Positions 5,744 through 7,554 of a stretch of DNA of 7,554 nucleotides are shown here, in pieces. Numbering within the stretch: position 1 is the first letter of the stretch; the number at the start of each line of letters is the position of its first letter. Origin of the DNA: Shimia sp041624275 (GTDB lineage Bacteria > Pseudomonadota > Alphaproteobacteria > Rhodobacterales > Rhodobacteraceae). The notes below the pieces were generated by a model. It did no database searches and had not been told where the DNA came from. It saw only the letters and a list, made by a program, of their open reading frames with translations. The DNA lies in assembly GCF_041624275.1 (NCBI RefSeq), contig NZ_JBFJVE010000156.1, positions 1 through 7,554 on the forward strand, written 5' to 3'. A program made the position numbers and the translations under genes.

Positions 5744-6213
5744 CGGCTTTGGGCGAAGACCAGAGGCGCGCCTTCGCAGATCGTCACCTGCTGGACCTCG
5801 CCGACGATGATGGCGTGATCGCCGCCGTCGTGCAGGGTCGTTGTCACGCATTCAAAGCGGGTCAGGCAGTCCTCGATCAGCGGCACCCCGTTGGCGCCGA
5901 GCCGCATCCTGGTCTGGTCGAAGGCATCGCCCCGGCGCGAAAACTCGAGCGCAAGCTCCTTCTGGTCGGCGCGCATCACGTGGATGGCGAAATGGCGCGC
6001 GTCGCGGAACAGCGGGTAGCGCAGCGAGGTCTTGGAGGGCGACCACAGCACCAGCGGCGGGGTCAGCGAAATCGAGGAAAAGGAATTCGCGGTCATGCCG
6101 ATGCCGCCCGTGGCACTGGGCGCGGTCACGATGGTGACACCGGTGGCGAAACAGCCCAGGGCATCGCGGTAGTCGCGGGTGTTGTCCTGTCCGGGGGTAA
6201 ACTGCCTGATCAT
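5716..6213 (-). CDS. Flavin reductase-like domain protein (FMN-binding, HpaC/RutF-like)
   Basis: A 165-residue protein of normal length for the small flavin reductases that use NAD(P)H to reduce FMN or FAD for a separate monooxygenase. Conserved blocks are FATGVTIVT (22-30), GMTANSFSSISLTPPLV (39-55, flavin contact), a central SRRGDAF (92-98), GDHAIIVGEV (131-140) and the closing PLVFAQSRYG (150-159). The ATG at 6213 has an AGGA ten bases upstream. No oxygenase, pyrimidine (rut) or aromatic degradation gene lies nearby, so its partner must be encoded elsewhere, or it acts as a general flavin reductase. It follows the exonuclease gene in the same direction after an 83-bp gap that contains a stem-loop, so it probably has its own promoter. 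Its 3' end overlaps the kinase-like gene on the other strand. The fold is secure; the partner is unknown. Confidence 0.9.
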   Translation of the reverse strand: MIRQFTPGQDNTRDYRDALGCFATGVTIVTAPSATGGIGMTANSFSSISLTPPLVLWSPSKTSLRYPLFRDARHFAIHVMRADQKELALEFSRRGDAFDQTRMRLGANGVPLIEDCLTRFECVTTTLHDGGDHAIIVGEVQQVTICEGAPLVFAQSRYGAFDAGA

Positions 6214-6264
6214 TTCAAGCGGATCCTAAGTCCTGCGCGCGTGTCCTACCGGATTTACAGGCAT

Positions 6265-6279
6265 TTGCGCGGGGCGCAA
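6265..6279 (-). terminator. Stem-loop downstream of the exonuclease gene
   Basis: TTGCGC (6265-6270) and GCGCAA (6274-6279) form a perfect six-pair stem with a three-base loop, 18 bases after the exonuclease stop. No T-run follows on the minus strand, so it may be a weak terminator, a 3'-end stabiliser or simply a palindrome. The stop itself is reinforced: TGA (6299-6297) is directly followed by an in-frame TAG (6296-6294). Confidence 0.35.
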
Positions 6280-6296
6280 CCGCTTTCCCCCGTCTA

Positions 6297-7554
6297 TCAG
6301 TTCAGATCCTCGAGCAGCCGGCCGTGTTTGCGGGTCTGTTCGACCACCTGGCCGAAGGTCTTGTAGCCGCGCGAGGACAGCATCGGCAGCATCAGGCACA
6401 GCACCTCGGCGGTGGCCTGGGCATCGCCGAGGGCGGTGTGGCGCAGATGGTCGGGGATGGTGACCTTCAGCCGCTCGCAGAGCGCGTCCAGCGTGTGGGT
6501 TTCGCTGGCGCCGAACAGCACCGCCGACAACAGCACCGTGTCGAGGATCGGGTGGCGCCACTGCAAGCCGTTGGTGGTGCCGTGACGGCGCAGGAAGGCC
6601 ATGTCGAAGGGGGCGTTATGGGCGACGATCACCGAATCGTGGGCAAAGGTGTGGAAGCGCTGCGAGGCGGTGTGGATGTCGGGGGCATCAGCCACCATCA
6701 GGTCGGTGACGCGGTGCACCCTGGTCGAGGCCGGCGGGATCTTGATGCCCGGGTTGACCAGCTGGTTGATGGTCTCGCCGGGCACGATGCGCCCGTTCAG
6801 CACCCGCACCGCGCCGATCTGCACGATCTCGTCCTTATGCGGCAGAAGCCCGGTGGTCTCGGTGTCGAAGACGGCAAAGGTCAGCTCTTCGATCGGCGTG
6901 TCCTCGATCGCCGCCTCGCGCATCCGCACCCGTTCCAGAAGCTCGAAGTCATAGACCAGCGGCCGCGCCGCATCGGGCGAGATCTGGACGTGTTCCTCGT
7001 CGATCAGGATCATATAGCCCGAGGCGTGGCCAAGCGGCTTCAGGCGCCCGTCGAAGGTCAGGTCGCACATGGTCGATTCGGCGGTGAAGGACACGTCGCG
7101 GCCGGTCTTGACCAGCGACTTATAGGCCTTCAGCAGCGAGCCTTCCTTGAAATAGTCGAAGATCGACGCGTTGAGGCGCGGGGTGTGGATCTGGCTCAGC
7201 ACCTCGGCCGCCTGACCGTCGTACAGCACGATCTGATGCGCCGGGCTGACCAGGATCATGGCCACCGGGATCTCGGTCAAGAGCGCGGTCAACCGTTCCT
7301 TCTCGGCCGCCAGATGGGCGGTTTCCTGGGCCACCGCCTGGGCGGTTTCCATCGTCGTCTTGCTCAGCACCGAAGAGACGGCCTCGGCGGCGGGGGCCAG
7401 GTCGCCGAGATAGCGCGCGGCATGGGTATCCATCTGCTGTTCCACCCCGGCATGGGCGCGGGTGCGCAGGGTTGCCGCCAGCCGCTCGATCGGCTTGGCG
7501 ACGTTTTCGTCGAACAGCAGCCACACCCCGGCGGTCAGCGCCACCAGCCCGAAG
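6297..7554 (-). CDS. Membrane-linked PAS-like/DEDDh 3'-5' exonuclease (DnaQ-family domain), N-terminus outside the window
   Basis: The frame stays open to the window edge, so this is the C-terminal part of a longer protein. Numbering from the internal GTG at 7544: residues 1-11 continue a hydrophobic stretch that looks like the end of a membrane helix. KPIERLAATLR (17-27) resembles a HAMP start, an Ala/Glu-rich stretch (about 52-90) a coiled coil, and residues 90-185 a PAS-like domain (IPVAMILVSPAHQIVLYDG, then SGYMILIDEEH). From about 220 follows a DnaQ/epsilon-like exonuclease with all three motifs: FDTETTGL (Asp227, Glu229), AHNAPFDMAFL (Asp314) and HTALGDAQAT (His369, Asp374). It is therefore a complete DEDDh nuclease and should degrade single-stranded nucleic acid 3' to 5' with two metal ions. 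The sensor-like front end makes it distinct from DNA polymerase III epsilon, although databases often give it that name. It could couple a membrane or redox signal to nucleic-acid turnover; this is inference. Confidence 0.88.
   Translation of the reverse strand, partial: FGLVALTAGVWLLFDENVAKPIERLAATLRTRAHAGVEQQMDTHAARYLGDLAPAAEAVSSVLSKTTMETAQAVAQETAHLAAEKERLTALLTEIPVAMILVSPAHQIVLYDGQAAEVLSQIHTPRLNASIFDYFKEGSLLKAYKSLVKTGRDVSFTAESTMCDLTFDGRLKPLGHASGYMILIDEEHVQISPDAARPLVYDFELLERVRMREAAIEDTPIEELTFAVFDTETTGLLPHKDEIVQIGAVRVLNGRIVPGETINQLVNPGIKIPPASTRVHRVTDLMVADAPDIHTASQRFHTFAHDSVIVAHNAPFDMAFLRRHGTTNGLQWRHPILDTVLLSAVLFGASETHTLDALCERLKVTIPDHLRHTALGDAQATAEVLCLMLPMLSSRGYKTFGQVVEQTRKHGRLLEDLN

Noticed and set aside
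4688..5851. A 387-codon open frame on the minus strand opposite the kinase-like gene
   Set aside because: Arg/Pro/Gly-rich translation with no motifs. The plus-strand frame has kinase-fold signatures and ends at a sensible place.

Overview
The window reads as GC-rich (roughly two-thirds G+C by eye) chromosomal DNA. Codon use and protein styles fit an alphaproteobacterium, most likely of the Rhodobacter/Paracoccus group; this assignment is inference from protein recognition, not from a marker gene. It is densely coding, with eight protein genes. The first and last are cut by the window edges. I see no rRNA, tRNA, CRISPR array, insertion sequence or integrase.

Layout. (1) 1-1523, plus strand: the C-terminal four-fifths or so of an AMP-forming acyl/aryl/amino-acid ligase, followed with an ATGA overlap by a small stand-alone acyl/peptidyl carrier protein. 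This looks like an activation-and-loading module whose other genes would lie upstream, outside the window. (2) 1577-2227, minus strand: a small alpha/beta-hydrolase-like protein, convergent with the carrier protein gene. (3) 2323-4472, minus strand: a tight pta-ackA pair (phosphate acyltransferase, then acetate kinase with a GTG start inside a GTGA overlap). It interconverts acyl-CoA, acyl phosphate and acid plus ATP. (4) 4473-4675: a divergent regulatory gap with a plausible promoter for pta and a G-run tandem repeat. (5) 4676-5743, plus strand: a protein of the aminoglycoside-phosphotransferase/kinase-like fold with atypical catalytic motifs. Its 3' end overlaps the next gene tail-to-tail. 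(6) 5716-6213, minus strand: a flavin reductase-like protein with no oxygenase partner in view. (7) 6297-7554, minus strand: a truncated membrane-linked protein with HAMP-like, coiled-coil and PAS-like regions and a C-terminal DEDDh 3'-5' exonuclease domain.

How they may work together. The ligase/carrier pair and the Pta-AckA pair are each coherent functional units. The hydrolase could act on a carrier-bound or glycan/lipid substrate, but convergence is the only link. The kinase-like protein, flavin reductase and sensor-exonuclease have no evident shared pathway. The points most worth a second look are the PAS-exonuclease architecture, the kinase-like protein with altered active-site motifs, the truncated ligase-carrier module, and three short in-place tandem duplications at gene 3' ends.
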